From the NCBI GenBank assembly GCA_947492175.1, contig CANLMQ010000038.1:1-54181 (forward strand): a DNA stretch of 54,181 nt. Reading direction: 5' to 3'. Below, in pieces: positions 45,648-53,925 of this stretch. How positions within the stretch are numbered: position 1 is the first letter of the stretch; each line of letters begins with the position of its first letter. Below the pieces are notes generated by a model, which was given only the letters and a program-made list of their open reading frames with translations, was not told the DNA's origin and ran no database searches. Source of the stretch: an uncultured Draconibacterium sp. (lineage in GTDB: Bacteria; Bacteroidota; Bacteroidia; Bacteroidales; Prolixibacteraceae). The position numbers were made by a program, and so were the translations under genes.

Positions 45648-46634
45648 ATGAGTAAAAAAACATTAACCACCATAGTTGCGCTGTTGGCAATAGTTGCTTT
45701 TATTGTTTACACGTTTATTGTTGTAACCCGGCCGAAACCTGTTGTTCTGCAGGGAGAAGTGGAGGCTAAACAATTTAGTATCGCCTCAAAAATACCCGGA
45801 AGAATTCAGGAAGTGGCTGTTAAAAAAGGACAAAAAGTGAAAACCGGCGACTTTATTTTCTCCATCGACAGCCCGGAGATTGATGCAAAACTTGCCGAAG
45901 CACATGCTGCCCGTTCGGCTGCCAGTGCTCAAAGCAGAAAGGCACAAAACGGAGCACAGGAAGAAGACATTGCTGCTGCGTACAGTGTGTATGTGAAAGC
46001 AGAAGCTGCAGCTCAGTTTGGGGAGAAAACGTTTACACGTATTCAGAATTTATTTAACGAAGGAGTTGTACCGGAACAACAGCGCGATGAGGCAGAAACA
46101 AAAATGAAAGCTGCCCGCGAATCGGCAAATGCTGCAAAAGCTGTTTGGCAGAAAGCTGAAAAAGGAGCTCGCGAGGAAGATAAGGCAGCAGCTGCAGCAC
46201 TTGTGAAACGTGCTGACGCTGCCATTGAACAGGTACAGGCTTATCTTAAGGAAACCACGATAAATGCTATTGCCGATGGTGAGGTATCGGGAGTAAATGT
46301 AGAACCGGGAGAACTGGTGCCAACCGGTTTCCCGGTTGTTACTCTTTTAAACCTCGATGATATATGGGTGACATTGTACGTTCGGGAAGATTATTTAAAT
46401 CATTTTAAATTGGGAAGTACCTTTCAGGCTGCTTTGCCCGGTTTGGGAAATAGGGTTTTCGAATTTAAGGTGAGTTACATAAGTCCGACTGGAAGTTTTG
46501 CCCGCTGGAATGCTACAAAAACTTCAGGCGAATTCGATCTGAAATCGTTTGAAATTGAAGCACGCCCGGTATCCAAAATAGAAGGTTTACGTCCCGGAAT
46601 GTCGGCTGTAGTAACCTTGTCAGAAAAGCAGTAA
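45648..46634 (+). CDS. HlyD-family membrane fusion protein (system 3)
   Basis: 328 residues with an N-terminal TM anchor (about 7-27). The first lipoyl half (GEVEAKQFSIASKIPGRIQEVAVKKGQKV) is near 37-65, an Ala/Lys/Glu-rich coiled coil near 75-190, and the second lipoyl half (TINAIADGEVSGVNVEPGELVPTGFPVVTLLNLDDIWV) near 200-240, then a barrel domain. This is the YhiI/EmrA-like type found with ABC-2 permeases. It lies 4 bp before the first permease. Confidence 0.92.
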   Translation: MSKKTLTTIVALLAIVAFIVYTFIVVTRPKPVVLQGEVEAKQFSIASKIPGRIQEVAVKKGQKVKTGDFIFSIDSPEIDAKLAEAHAARSAASAQSRKAQNGAQEEDIAAAYSVYVKAEAAAQFGEKTFTRIQNLFNEGVVPEQQRDEAETKMKAARESANAAKAVWQKAEKGAREEDKAAAAALVKRADAAIEQVQAYLKETTINAIADGEVSGVNVEPGELVPTGFPVVTLLNLDDIWVTLYVREDYLNHFKLGSTFQAALPGLGNRVFEFKVSYISPTGSFARWNATKTSGEFDLKSFEIEARPVSKIEGLRPGMSAVVTLSEKQ

Positions 46635-46638
46635 TAGT

Positions 46639-47820
46639 ATGAAGGGACTGAACCATCATCCCATATTTGCAGTAATACTACGCGAAGCTGAACGGATCAG
46701 GCATAACCCGGCCTATCGTTTTCTGTTGTTTGCCGGACCACTGATTGGCATTCTGCTACTGTTTTTTATTTTTCAGCAGGGGGTTGCAACCCGATTGCCC
46801 ATTGCAGTGGTAAATCAGGACAATTCTGCGCTTTCAATAAAAATAGGCAATGCCTTAAATGCTTCAGCCGATGTGGCAGTGGTTGAAATGGCCGATGATA
46901 TGTTTCAGGCCGAAGAACTGTTAAAACAGGCTGTTGTTGATGCGATTATTCTGCTTCCAAAAGACCTGGATAAAAATGTATTTTTGGGAATTGAAGCACC
47001 GGTGCCGGTTTACATAAACGGAACCAATGTTTTGAAAGCAGGGATAATTCAACGCTCGGTACTCACTACCTTAAAGACAATTTCGGGTGGTATTCAGCTA
47101 AAAAAGTTACTAATTGCCGGGAAAAACAAAGAGCAGGCCATGGCCCGGGTTATGCCGGTTGATATGCAAAAACACATTTTGTTTAATCCTTATGCAAACT
47201 ACAGTTACTTTTTAAATTCGGCAATGCTTTACGTCATGTTGTATTTGTTTGCCTTTCTGGGGGCTATTTACACTTTTGGCAATGAATTAAAGCGGGGCAC
47301 AGGCAGAGATTTGCTCGAGACAAGTAACAACAGTGTGCGTTTGGCTGTTGCCGGGAAAATAGTTCCTTATACGGTTATCTTCTCGGGTTTTGCCGTGTTT
47401 ATTAATTATTTATTATACCGGGTGGAAGGTATGCCGCTTAATGGAAATTACCCGGTGCTGTTTGTCGGGCAGTTTGTTACCCTGTTAACTTACCAGGCAA
47501 TGGGAGTGATGATTGTAGCCGTAACAAGAAATTTACGCCTGGCATTGTCAGTTGGAAGTGCTTATTCCATGATGGGAATAACTTTTTCCGGATTAACGTT
47601 TCCCTTGGAGGGGATGCCGGCCATTGCACGTGGTCTGGCAGCTTTGTTTCCTTTTACCTGGTGGGAGAAAATACTGATTTCTCAATCGTTGCGGGGAGCT
47701 CCCGTTAGCGAAGCGCTGGTTTATATCTGTTATATATTCATTTTTATGTTGGTGAGTCTGGCATTTTTTAAATTGTATAAACGGTGCCTTGGAGATCCAA
47801 AATGTTGGGGAAAATCGTAA
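46639..47820 (+). CDS. ABC-2-type permease, first subunit (system 3)
   Basis: 393 residues. One TM near 28-48, a periplasmic domain (about 50-185: RLPIAVVNQDNSALS, DAIILLPKDLDKNVFLG), then five TM segments (about 190-385, including LLYRVEGMPLNG, GITFSGLTFPLEGMPAIARGLAALFPFTWW). This is the ABC2_membrane_3/YhgE-like layout. It forms a heterodimer with the next gene, 3 bp downstream. No ATP-binding subunit is encoded in the operon, which also lacks a fused nucleotide-binding domain. Confidence 0.88.
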   Translation: MKGLNHHPIFAVILREAERIRHNPAYRFLLFAGPLIGILLLFFIFQQGVATRLPIAVVNQDNSALSIKIGNALNASADVAVVEMADDMFQAEELLKQAVVDAIILLPKDLDKNVFLGIEAPVPVYINGTNVLKAGIIQRSVLTTLKTISGGIQLKKLLIAGKNKEQAMARVMPVDMQKHILFNPYANYSYFLNSAMLYVMLYLFAFLGAIYTFGNELKRGTGRDLLETSNNSVRLAVAGKIVPYTVIFSGFAVFINYLLYRVEGMPLNGNYPVLFVGQFVTLLTYQAMGVMIVAVTRNLRLALSVGSAYSMMGITFSGLTFPLEGMPAIARGLAALFPFTWWEKILISQSLRGAPVSEALVYICYIFIFMLVSLAFFKLYKRCLGDPKCWGKS

Positions 47821-47823
47821 AAT

Positions 47824-49041
47824 ATGGAAGAAAATCGCAATAAAATAAACAGCTTCGAATTGATAGCCATTCATTTTAAAAATGAACTCAAATCGATTTT
47901 TACCGACAGTGGTGCATTGCTGATTCTTATCGGGGCCATGCTAATCTATCCCCTGGTTTATTCCATCGGGTATTTTAACGAAACGCTAACCGACCTGGAG
48001 ATTGCTGTGGTTGATCTGGATCAGACGGTGGCTAGCCGCAAATATACCGGAATGCTGGATGCATCGGCCGAATTAAAGGTGGTTTGTAAACCGGAAGATT
48101 TAAGAGGGGCCGAGCAGTTGTTTATGGACAATAAAATAAACGGAGTAATTCTTATTCCCAAAGGTTTCGCGAAAGATGTACTCTCGGGGAAACAGGCAAA
48201 TGTGGCTGTTTATGCCGATGGAAGTTATTTCTTAAAATACAAAACCCAATATACGGCAGCTTCGTATGTGAATGCATATTTTAGTGGAGGGATAGCAGTA
48301 AAACGCTATATGGCCGAAGGAAAGTCGTTTGAACAGGCGCAAACTTGCAACAATCCGCTCGATGTACAAACACATGTATTGTATAATCCTGCTTCGGCAT
48401 ACGGTAGTTTTGTAATGCCCGGACTTATTCTCATCATTATTCAGCAAACCCTGTTAATTGGTATTGGAATTTTGGGCGGTTCATTTTCCGAATCAAAAGC
48501 TTCGCCTTTTTTGCTTGCCGGGAAAAAACGGGCAAAAGAGGTTATTCCGTTATTGATGGGCAAAGCAGGTGCGTATATTTTATTGTCGCTTTTTAATATC
48601 TGTGTGGCGGTAATATTAGTACATAGCTGGTTTGAATATCCAGATAAGGCGGTTATAATGGATGTGCTGATGTTGTTATTCCCGTTTTTGCTGTCTGTAA
48701 TTTTTCTTGGAATCGGTTTGTCAACGTTGTTTAAGCACCGCGAATCGGCCATTGTTTTTATGGTATTTCTGTCGCCCATTGCACTGTTTTTAAGTGGTAT
48801 TTCGTGGCCGGTTTCGGCAATGCCCGAATGGCTGACCGGGCTTTCGAAACTTTTACCGGGGACAACTGCAGTACCTGCTTATCTGCGATTGCGGATAATG
48901 GGAGTGGGGCTCGGCGATGTAAAACCCGAGTTGTTTTTTCTTTACGGGCAGGCAGCTCTGTATGCGGTCTTAACTCTTGGTTGCTTCTTTTTCAGGGTCT
49001 ATTCCGATGGGGCGAAAACAAAAGACCTTTTACATAACTGA
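47824..49041 (+). CDS. ABC-2-type permease, second subunit (system 3)
   Basis: 405 residues, a paralogue of the preceding gene with the same layout: one TM near 27-48, a periplasmic domain (about 50-185: LEIAVVDLDQTVASRKYTGMLDAS, GVILIPKGFAKDVLSG) and a C-terminal membrane half with five to six TM segments (VFMVFLSPIALFLSGISWPVSAMPEWLTGLSKLLPGTTAV). It completes the inner-membrane part of exporter 3. Last gene of the TetR operon; no hairpin terminator is seen directly after it. Confidence 0.88.
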   Translation: MEENRNKINSFELIAIHFKNELKSIFTDSGALLILIGAMLIYPLVYSIGYFNETLTDLEIAVVDLDQTVASRKYTGMLDASAELKVVCKPEDLRGAEQLFMDNKINGVILIPKGFAKDVLSGKQANVAVYADGSYFLKYKTQYTAASYVNAYFSGGIAVKRYMAEGKSFEQAQTCNNPLDVQTHVLYNPASAYGSFVMPGLILIIIQQTLLIGIGILGGSFSESKASPFLLAGKKRAKEVIPLLMGKAGAYILLSLFNICVAVILVHSWFEYPDKAVIMDVLMLLFPFLLSVIFLGIGLSTLFKHRESAIVFMVFLSPIALFLSGISWPVSAMPEWLTGLSKLLPGTTAVPAYLRLRIMGVGLGDVKPELFFLYGQAALYAVLTLGCFFFRVYSDGAKTKDLLHN

Positions 49042-49161
49042 TATTTTAGTCTGGTGGGGCATTTATCTATTTCTAAGGTTTTCCGGCAAAATGAAGTTTC
49101 TTAGGTGAAGAAATTTTTAAGCATAAATGTATTTAGTTTATGTCTTCAAGCCAGACGGACT

Positions 49162-49189
49162 CTTTCTTTTGCAATCGATCAAAAGAAAG
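49162..49189. repeat. Perfect 10-bp inverted repeat
   Basis: CTTTCTTTTG (49162-49171) pairs with CAAAAGAAAG (49180-49189) around an 8-base loop containing ATCGAT. It is followed by CAAAAATC, and a similar stem-then-A-run layout occurs at 53926-53955. Confidence 0.7.
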
Positions 49190-49391
49190 CAAAAATCTTG
49201 TCAAAAATAACCTTAGCGTTCTTTCAATGGGATCAATTATTCCGACTGACGGATTTTTGACGAGCCCGCACAAGGTTTGCCTTCTGGTCAGCGTTCGGGA
49301 AAAAGCGTTAAGAAACGAGCTTGCGAGTTACAGTGAGTACCTTTAAAATAATCAATAATAACGAACTGAAAATAAATGTAGAGAACGTTTA

Positions 49392-49461
49392 AAAATCAAG
49401 TCTGTTTGACGTTCGTTAGGTTTGAGGAACGAAGAACTAAAAGGAGGAGTTTCTTGATTTT
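49392..49461. repeat. Nested inverted repeat
   Basis: Outer arms AAAATCAAG (49392-49400) and CTTGATTTT (49453-49461) enclose inner arms TTCGTT (49412-49417) and AACGAA (49428-49433). The nesting suggests a folded RNA or DNA element. Confidence 0.55.
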
Positions 49462-49511
49462 AGTGAATGGAATTTATTTTTAGCTTTTTATCGTCAGCAG
49501 TGGCTCTTTTG

Positions 49512-49541
49512 AATACTTTTCCAGCTATAGGGAAAAGTATT
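49512..49541. repeat. Perfect 11-bp inverted repeat
   Basis: AATACTTTTCC (49512-49522) pairs with GGAAAAGTATT (49531-49541). The whole hairpin with its 3' flank resembles the hairpin at 53881-53908 (about 28 of 36 positions alike by eye), so both may be copies of one intergenic element. Confidence 0.65.
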
Positions 49542-49929
49542 TTCCGTCCGAAATGGACAACGTTTTAATTGACTTTGATATCATTTGGTTGCCAGAATTT
49601 GGGGGTAATCCTTAACTACTCTTGTATTCAAAAATAGCAAAACAGAAGCAGAAGTGCATGTTTGACTTTGTCTGATAAGTAAAAAAGTCTCAATTAGTCG
49701 AATTTATTTAATTGGTTAAAGTTCACTTACTTAACAAAAGCATAATGGCATGTAGCGTGTTTCTCCTCTTCTTTTTAGGATTTTTTATTTGTTTTAAAAT
49801 TTCAGTTAACAATAAATTGTAGATAAATTACGGGCGAGATGCAATTTTACTGTTAAATCTGAAAACAACTTTAATGCTGTACAGTCTGTGTTTGTAACAG
49901 CAAATAGGTTGTGATAAATTACAAACCTT

Positions 49930-50535
49930 ATGAAGAAAAAACTTTTGAATGTTATTTACATTGGCGCCTGGCTTCCTTTGTTAGTTGGAACTATTACTTT
50001 TTTGTATTGGTTTATTAAGCGGATGTGGTTTGCCCAGGATGCCGAAATTGCCTGGTTTGCCTACTATACCATCCTTTTTTATTTTGTGGCTGGAGTTATT
50101 ACGTTAATTCTGAGCGTAATATATGTTGTGAAGCAAAAAGAGAAGTGGAAGAAAATAATCTCGCCGGTTTCGGTTGTATTCATTACATTTCTTGTGGTTT
50201 ATTTATACGGATCGGTTTATAGTGCTTCAATGCAACAGGCTTTTGTAAAAGTTGTAAACGATTCAGAAGGAACCGTGGTTTTAAGAGTTTATTCCGATAA
50301 TTTCGAACATTATTATTTCGATCGCAAAGCCGGTGAATTTATATTTTCCTATTACCCGGTTTATAATTTCGACTGGACACCACCGGCTTCCGGACACGAC
50401 CATGATTACACAGTTAATCCGGTAAGTATCGAAGTAAAAATGGAAAACGATTCTGTCAGGTCATTCGATTTTCCTCGGTTTTTAAAAGGAGAATGTGGTA
50501 CTGTGTTACTTAGCGAAATACTGGAAACCAAATAA
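49930..50535 (+). CDS. Small membrane protein of unknown function
   Basis: 201 residues with three TM segments (about 8-30, 44-68, 77-97) and a C-terminal domain (about 100-201) likely outside the cytoplasm: QAFVKVVNDSEGTVVLRVYS, HYYFDRKAGEFIFSYYP, RSFDFPRFLKGECG. The soluble part looks like a small beta fold. I do not recognise a family. It stands alone between two gene-poor stretches and ends near a bidirectional terminator. Confidence 0.65.
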   Translation: MKKKLLNVIYIGAWLPLLVGTITFLYWFIKRMWFAQDAEIAWFAYYTILFYFVAGVITLILSVIYVVKQKEKWKKIISPVSVVFITFLVVYLYGSVYSASMQQAFVKVVNDSEGTVVLRVYSDNFEHYYFDRKAGEFIFSYYPVYNFDWTPPASGHDHDYTVNPVSIEVKMENDSVRSFDFPRFLKGECGTVLLSEILETK

Positions 50536-50552
50536 AACAAACGTATAATTTT

Positions 50553-50595
50553 CCTTAGAGGGGCTGGCGTATAAAATAGTCCGGCGCCGCTAAGG
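50553..50595. repeat. REP-like inverted repeat
   Basis: CCTTAG (50553-50558) pairs with CTAAGG (50590-50595), enclosing GC-rich arms (GGGGCTGGCG and CCGGCGCC). A second GGCGTAT copy follows at 50620-50626. It is the most GC-rich intergenic bit nearby and may be a dispersed repeat. Confidence 0.4.
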
Positions 50596-50634
50596 GAATA
50601 TCTCCCGGGAATTAACACCGGCGTATGAAAAAAT

Positions 50635-50662
50635 AAAAAGGCATCGTTACTGATGCCTTTTT
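50635..50662. terminator. Bidirectional terminator between two convergent genes
   Basis: AAAAAGGCATC (50635-50645) pairs with GATGCCTTTTT (50652-50662) around a 6-base loop, with T-runs on either strand. It serves both the rightward membrane-protein gene and the leftward DUF6261-like gene. Confidence 0.88.
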
Positions 50663-50689
50663 TTGTTGATACACATACTCTTTTTGTAA

Positions 50690-51442
50690 TTACTCCTCTT
50701 CGGGAGTATCGGTAGTTTCCTGGTTTTCTTTATTGCGATGACCCTGGCGTGCTGCCAGTTGATTCTCCAGATTTTTAATCTTCTGATTTATCTCTCTGAT
50801 AAAAGATTCAATCTCCGGATTCAGCATTCGCATGGTAACCATGGCATTAATTCGGTTAACGAGTTCTTCGTAAACCTTGTCGAAAACCAAACGGACTTCT
50901 TTCGCCTTTGCGCTGTTTTTATTTGCATTCTCGCTATCGCGCTGATTTTGCAAATTGTTTATTTCAATCGTTTCGGTTTCGTGAGCCAAAACCCAGGGCA
51001 TAATACCAATGGTTTCGCAGTGCTGCGCCATGCCCGGCTTTTTCAGATCGTTGTTTAAATTAGTAGCAGCTGCAGTTTGCTCTTTAAGCGATAATTTACG
51101 GATGTTTCCGTATAAATCGAAAACACGTTTTATGTGTTTGGCAGCTTCCACTTCCTCAGGTATAGGGCAAAGCAGTGTTGCCTTTACCCTTTCGTTCAGA
51201 GCAGTCCAGGTGTTGTCGCGTTCTTGGTCGGCAGCCTGGATTTCTTCGGTCAATACACTCCCCCGGTCAACATTTAGTGCTTCGTCGAGTGCGGTAAAAC
51301 TCGTGTCGAATTTTGCCGCCTCGTCTACCACATTAAGAGTTGTAGGGGTAGCCTGTGTAAGCATCGCTTTTATGTCAGCCATAAGCTGAAAATAATCGTT
51401 GTTACGCAAGCGTGGTAATGGGATGTTCTTAATAAAACTCAT
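50690..51442 (-). CDS. DUF6261-like helical protein
   Basis: 250 residues, starting MSFIKNIPLPRLRNNDYFQL. It is almost wholly helical: residues 15-140 form a helical bundle (AMLTQATPTTLNVVDEAAKFDTSF), 165-235 a coiled coil (EIESFIREINQKIKNLENQLAARQGHR), and the end is acidic (ETTDTPEEE). No TM, signal or catalytic motif. It matches my memory of DUF6261, a family of unknown function found in Bacteroidota, often in several copies per genome. It lies just left of a tandem hairpin array, and a 12-bp palindrome sits in its upstream region. Confidence 0.7.
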   Translation of the reverse strand: MSFIKNIPLPRLRNNDYFQLMADIKAMLTQATPTTLNVVDEAAKFDTSFTALDEALNVDRGSVLTEEIQAADQERDNTWTALNERVKATLLCPIPEEVEAAKHIKRVFDLYGNIRKLSLKEQTAAATNLNNDLKKPGMAQHCETIGIMPWVLAHETETIEINNLQNQRDSENANKNSAKAKEVRLVFDKVYEELVNRINAMVTMRMLNPEIESFIREINQKIKNLENQLAARQGHRNKENQETTDTPEEE

Positions 51443-51687
51443 AATTTAAATGAAAGTTTTAAAAGTGAAAATGAAAGAGTGTATGTGTATTTTTTCTGAT
51501 GTTTTTATTGTATGCATGCCTGGTACTGAGTTTTGTAGCTACAATTTAAAACATAGGCTGGTTAAAGTCAATACATGATGTTATGTTATTTAACAGCCTG
51601 TTGTGGCCGGGCAACAAAATTACGCTGCAACCAAATGTTACTAACGCGTTTATGGTTTTTGTCCGTTTGCCAAATGGTGGAGCTGTG
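51443..51687. other. Upstream region of the DUF6261-like gene
   Basis: AT-rich stretch holding the perfect palindrome TTGTAGCTACAA (51533-51544), 91 bases before the gene start. The same TTGTnAGCTnACAA shape returns inside the tandem array to the right. No clear promoter box was identified. Confidence 0.4.
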
Positions 51688-51939
51688 CAGACCATCGGCG
51701 GTAACGTTTTGTTGTCGAACAATTCATCCGCGACGGCCGTCGAACCCCTTTTGCAGGTTTACAAAAGTGCCGCGACGGTGGGCGGGGCCTTTTTGTTAGC
51801 TCACGAAAGTAGTAAAACGGTGGGCGAGGCCCTTTTGCAGAGTAACAAAAGCACCACGACGATGGGCGCGGAACAATTGTAAGCTAACAATTACTTCCCG
51901 ACGGTGGGCGCGAAGCTTTCATAGCTTTGCAGAAGCTAC
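51688..51939 (+). repeat. Tandem array of six 42-bp units, each with a hairpin
   Basis: Units start at 51688, 51730, 51772, 51814, 51856 and 51898. Each has a GC-rich part (best copies contain GACGGTGGGCG) and, always 18-37 bases into the unit, an inverted repeat: CTTTTG/CAAAAG in units 2 (51748-51767) and 4 (51832-51851), AATTGT/ACAATT in unit 5, TTGTT/AACAA in unit 1, a version with two G-U pairs in unit 3, and a shorter one in unit 6. The arms differ between units yet still pair. In one frame the units also read as 14-residue repeats (KTVGEALLQSNKST), but stop codons break this in units 5 and 6 while the period of 42 continues. I favour a nucleic-acid function. Confidence 0.75.
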
Positions 51940-52244
51940 AAATCCTTCGTCGGGGAGGTGTGTTTATCAGCGAGTTAGGTGTTTTTAAAGTAGGGCAGTG
52001 GCTTTTGTGAAATTTGATGGGCATATGGCGAATAAGACTTTGGTATCTTCTCTGATGGAACAAAGAACATCATCATATTATTTATTTTGAATGAAATGCT
52101 AATGTGGATTTTATATTAATACGTGTGCGTGTCATATGTGACTAATTTAAAGTCATTTGATAAGTTGTATTTGTAAGCTGTAAAAAAAATTATATTAACT
52201 TTATCTGAAAATATATTTTATATAATCATCACAAGTTAGAATCA
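51940..52244. other. Spacer before the AT-rich gene cassette
   Basis: The base composition drops sharply in GC after the array. TTTG (52170-52173) and TAACTTTA (52196-52203) could be a promoter for the next gene, although their 22-base spacing is long. Nothing else is recognised. Confidence 0.35.
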
Positions 52245-53225
52245 ATGTCAGAGCCATCCCAGATTATTAAATTTAATTTCTTTGATTTTTCTTTTACTCC
52301 TAAGGTTGAAAACGAAAAAAGTGATAACTCTAAAAGTATACTTAAAAAGTGTATTGATAGAATAAATAAGGAGTTTACGACGACACAAAAGGCGATTGTT
52401 GTTGATCGAAATGAAGGAAGAAAGGATGAAGAAAGTAGAAACCTTTTTGTAAGGATTGGTGCATACTCGCATAGAGATAAGAAATATAAATGTAGAATTT
52501 TTTTAATTCGTGATGCTAAATTACCAACTCTAGTCAATAAAAATAATTTTAGATTAACTCCATTGAGTCTTCTTGGAGATCATGTAATTGCAGAAACAAC
52601 ACACTTTTATATTGATATGAAGGGACAGACCCCTGTAGTGTGTTGTGAATTTAATAATCTAGGACCACGTATCTCAGATATTGAATATTACTTTAGACAG
52701 ATATCTTCTTATCAAATGTTAGGTATCTCAAAGGCTTGTAAAGCCCAAATTCACATGAAAATGCCAATTAATCAAGTTCTTGAGTCAATGTCCGATGTGT
52801 TGAAGTTTCGGATTAAATCGAGGCCTAACCGAATTAAATATTTATCAAAAGAAGTAGATGATTCTTTTATCGCAAATATGAATGGTTTAGCAGGATCCGT
52901 TGAGCCAAGAGTAATTCGGATAGATGCTTTCTTTAGAGATAGAGGCAATTCAAATAAAACAAAGAAAAAAAATAACTTGGCAATTTCATTTACCAAGAAG
53001 GTCTTGAATGCACTAAAAGATGATAACAAGGTTGCTGATGATATAGATGATTTTTACCTTGAATTTGAAAAGGAAGATGGTTCCGATGGTGTTTTTAGTT
53101 TATTAAACGGAAAAGAAGAAATCTGCGTTGAGGCGAAATCAAGGGGGCGAGGAATTGATTCCAAGAAACTTTATGAAGCGGTTAAAGTGGAATTTGAAGA
53201 ATATTTGAATAATGGTAACAATTAA
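52245..53225 (+). CDS. Soluble protein of a RexAB-like two-gene cassette (unknown family)
   Basis: 326 residues, no signal or TM segment. I do not recognise a named family. It has a mixed alpha/beta N-terminal half (SLLGDHVIAETTHFYIDM, VVCCEFNNLGPRISDIEYYF at 131-150, AQIHMKM) and a charged, Lys-rich C-terminal half (REIRIDAFFRDR-type segment, VFSLLNGKEEICVEAKSRGRGID). The segment LGPRISDIEYYF (139-150) recalls FGPTTSDLTDFL of lambda RexA, followed in both by a strand-rich stretch. The next gene, 9 bp on, encodes a four-TM protein, as rexB follows rexA. It is clearly more AT-rich than the efflux genes, which suggests transfer. The RexA link is a hypothesis. Confidence 0.6.
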   Translation: MSEPSQIIKFNFFDFSFTPKVENEKSDNSKSILKKCIDRINKEFTTTQKAIVVDRNEGRKDEESRNLFVRIGAYSHRDKKYKCRIFLIRDAKLPTLVNKNNFRLTPLSLLGDHVIAETTHFYIDMKGQTPVVCCEFNNLGPRISDIEYYFRQISSYQMLGISKACKAQIHMKMPINQVLESMSDVLKFRIKSRPNRIKYLSKEVDDSFIANMNGLAGSVEPRVIRIDAFFRDRGNSNKTKKKNNLAISFTKKVLNALKDDNKVADDIDDFYLEFEKEDGSDGVFSLLNGKEEICVEAKSRGRGIDSKKLYEAVKVEFEEYLNNGNN

Positions 53226-53234
53226 AATAATGTA

Positions 53235-53729
53235 ATGCAAGAAGAATATTTCAAACGCCCGATTTTGTATGATTATTTAATTTCATTGGCAATTATTACA
53301 GTTATAATTATTCTAGAATATTTAGATAAGGTTGAAATCCCGACTTATAAAATTAGCGTTGATCTTGCTTCAGATATTGCGGCAATTGGCTTAACCGTGT
53401 CTGGATTCATATTAACTATTGTTGCTATTTTAATAACCCTAAAGTCTGGTCAGATTTTGTCTGAAGAGAAACTGTCAAATAAAAGTAATGCCTTTAAGAT
53501 ATTTCTTGCTTCCCCCCTTTATGGCAGATCAATTGATATTTTAAAAAATGGTGTGATATCTTTAATTGTGATTTCCATGATTTTATATTTTATAAAAACT
53601 GGATTAAATCAAAGTATACTCAAACATATTTTCTATTTCAATATACTAGGCCTTCTTTTAATAATTGGAACCTTTATTAGATGTTTTTATGTTCTGGGCT
53701 TAATTATTAAAATGCAAAAGAAATCTTAA
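53235..53729 (+). CDS. Four-TM protein of the RexAB-like cassette
   Basis: 164 residues. TM segments about 12-30, 50-69, 103-121 and 130-158, with a charged loop (SGQILSEEKLSNKSNAFK) between TM2 and TM3 and a short basic end (IIKMQKKS). Size, TM count, the loop after TM2 and the basic tail resemble lambda RexB (144 residues, four TM, an ion channel that depolarises the cell when activated by RexA). The sequence similarity I can recall is weak (TM2 GLTVSGFILTIVAILITL against AGTMIAILIAALTFLIG). A general SLATT- or Pycsar-like membrane effector is an alternative. It starts 9 bp after its partner. Confidence 0.6.
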   Translation: MQEEYFKRPILYDYLISLAIITVIIILEYLDKVEIPTYKISVDLASDIAAIGLTVSGFILTIVAILITLKSGQILSEEKLSNKSNAFKIFLASPLYGRSIDILKNGVISLIVISMILYFIKTGLNQSILKHIFYFNILGLLLIIGTFIRCFYVLGLIIKMQKKS

Positions 53730-53880
53730 TTATACTGGTCGCTTCATTGGATAAAATGAGAACTAGTAGCGCATATCAAGCCTTCATAAGAACGGCGGCC
53801 TCTTTTGATCAAGTACTGAATCAAAACAAAGTCTTACTGAGAGTGGGAAGCTCTGGTATCAGTTTAAATTTCAGGTGGAG

Positions 53881-53908
53881 AAAACTTTTACATTATGGGA
53901 AAAGTTTT
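53881..53908. repeat. Inverted repeat, relative of 49512-49541
   Basis: AAAACTTTT (53881-53889) pairs with AAAAGTTTT (53900-53908). Loop and flanks (TATGGGAAAAGT, TTTTTGCC) resemble those of the hairpin at 49512-49541. Confidence 0.6.
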
Positions 53909-53925
53909 TGCCTTACCAGGCGGGT

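Larger units (their letters stand above)
49042..49929. other. Long gene-poor stretch with structured repeats
   Basis: About 890 bases without a gene I trust. It holds several inverted repeats listed separately (49162-49189, 49392-49461, 49512-49541), spread over about 400 bp. An open frame at 49140-49346 starts inside the stretch and spans the first hairpin; it looks like a by-product of the repeat. The last 370 bases before 49930 show only AT-rich sequence with no clear promoter. Confidence 0.6.

Noticed and set aside
49140..49346. A 68-residue open frame after the ABC-2 operon
   Set aside because: It spans a perfect hairpin, has a low-complexity Ser/Lys start and no recognisable domain; it looks like chance reading through an intergenic repeat.
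51583..51882. A 99-residue open frame with 14-residue repeats over the tandem array
   Set aside because: The 42-bp period and the hairpins continue beyond its stop codon with further stops in frame, so the open frame is more likely a by-product of a repeat whose length is a multiple of three.
52245..53729. Reading the two-gene cassette as a Kiwa (KwaA/KwaB) system
   Set aside because: Kiwa has the membrane gene first, and I see no DUF4868 signature in the soluble protein; the RexAB layout fits better, though neither is proven.
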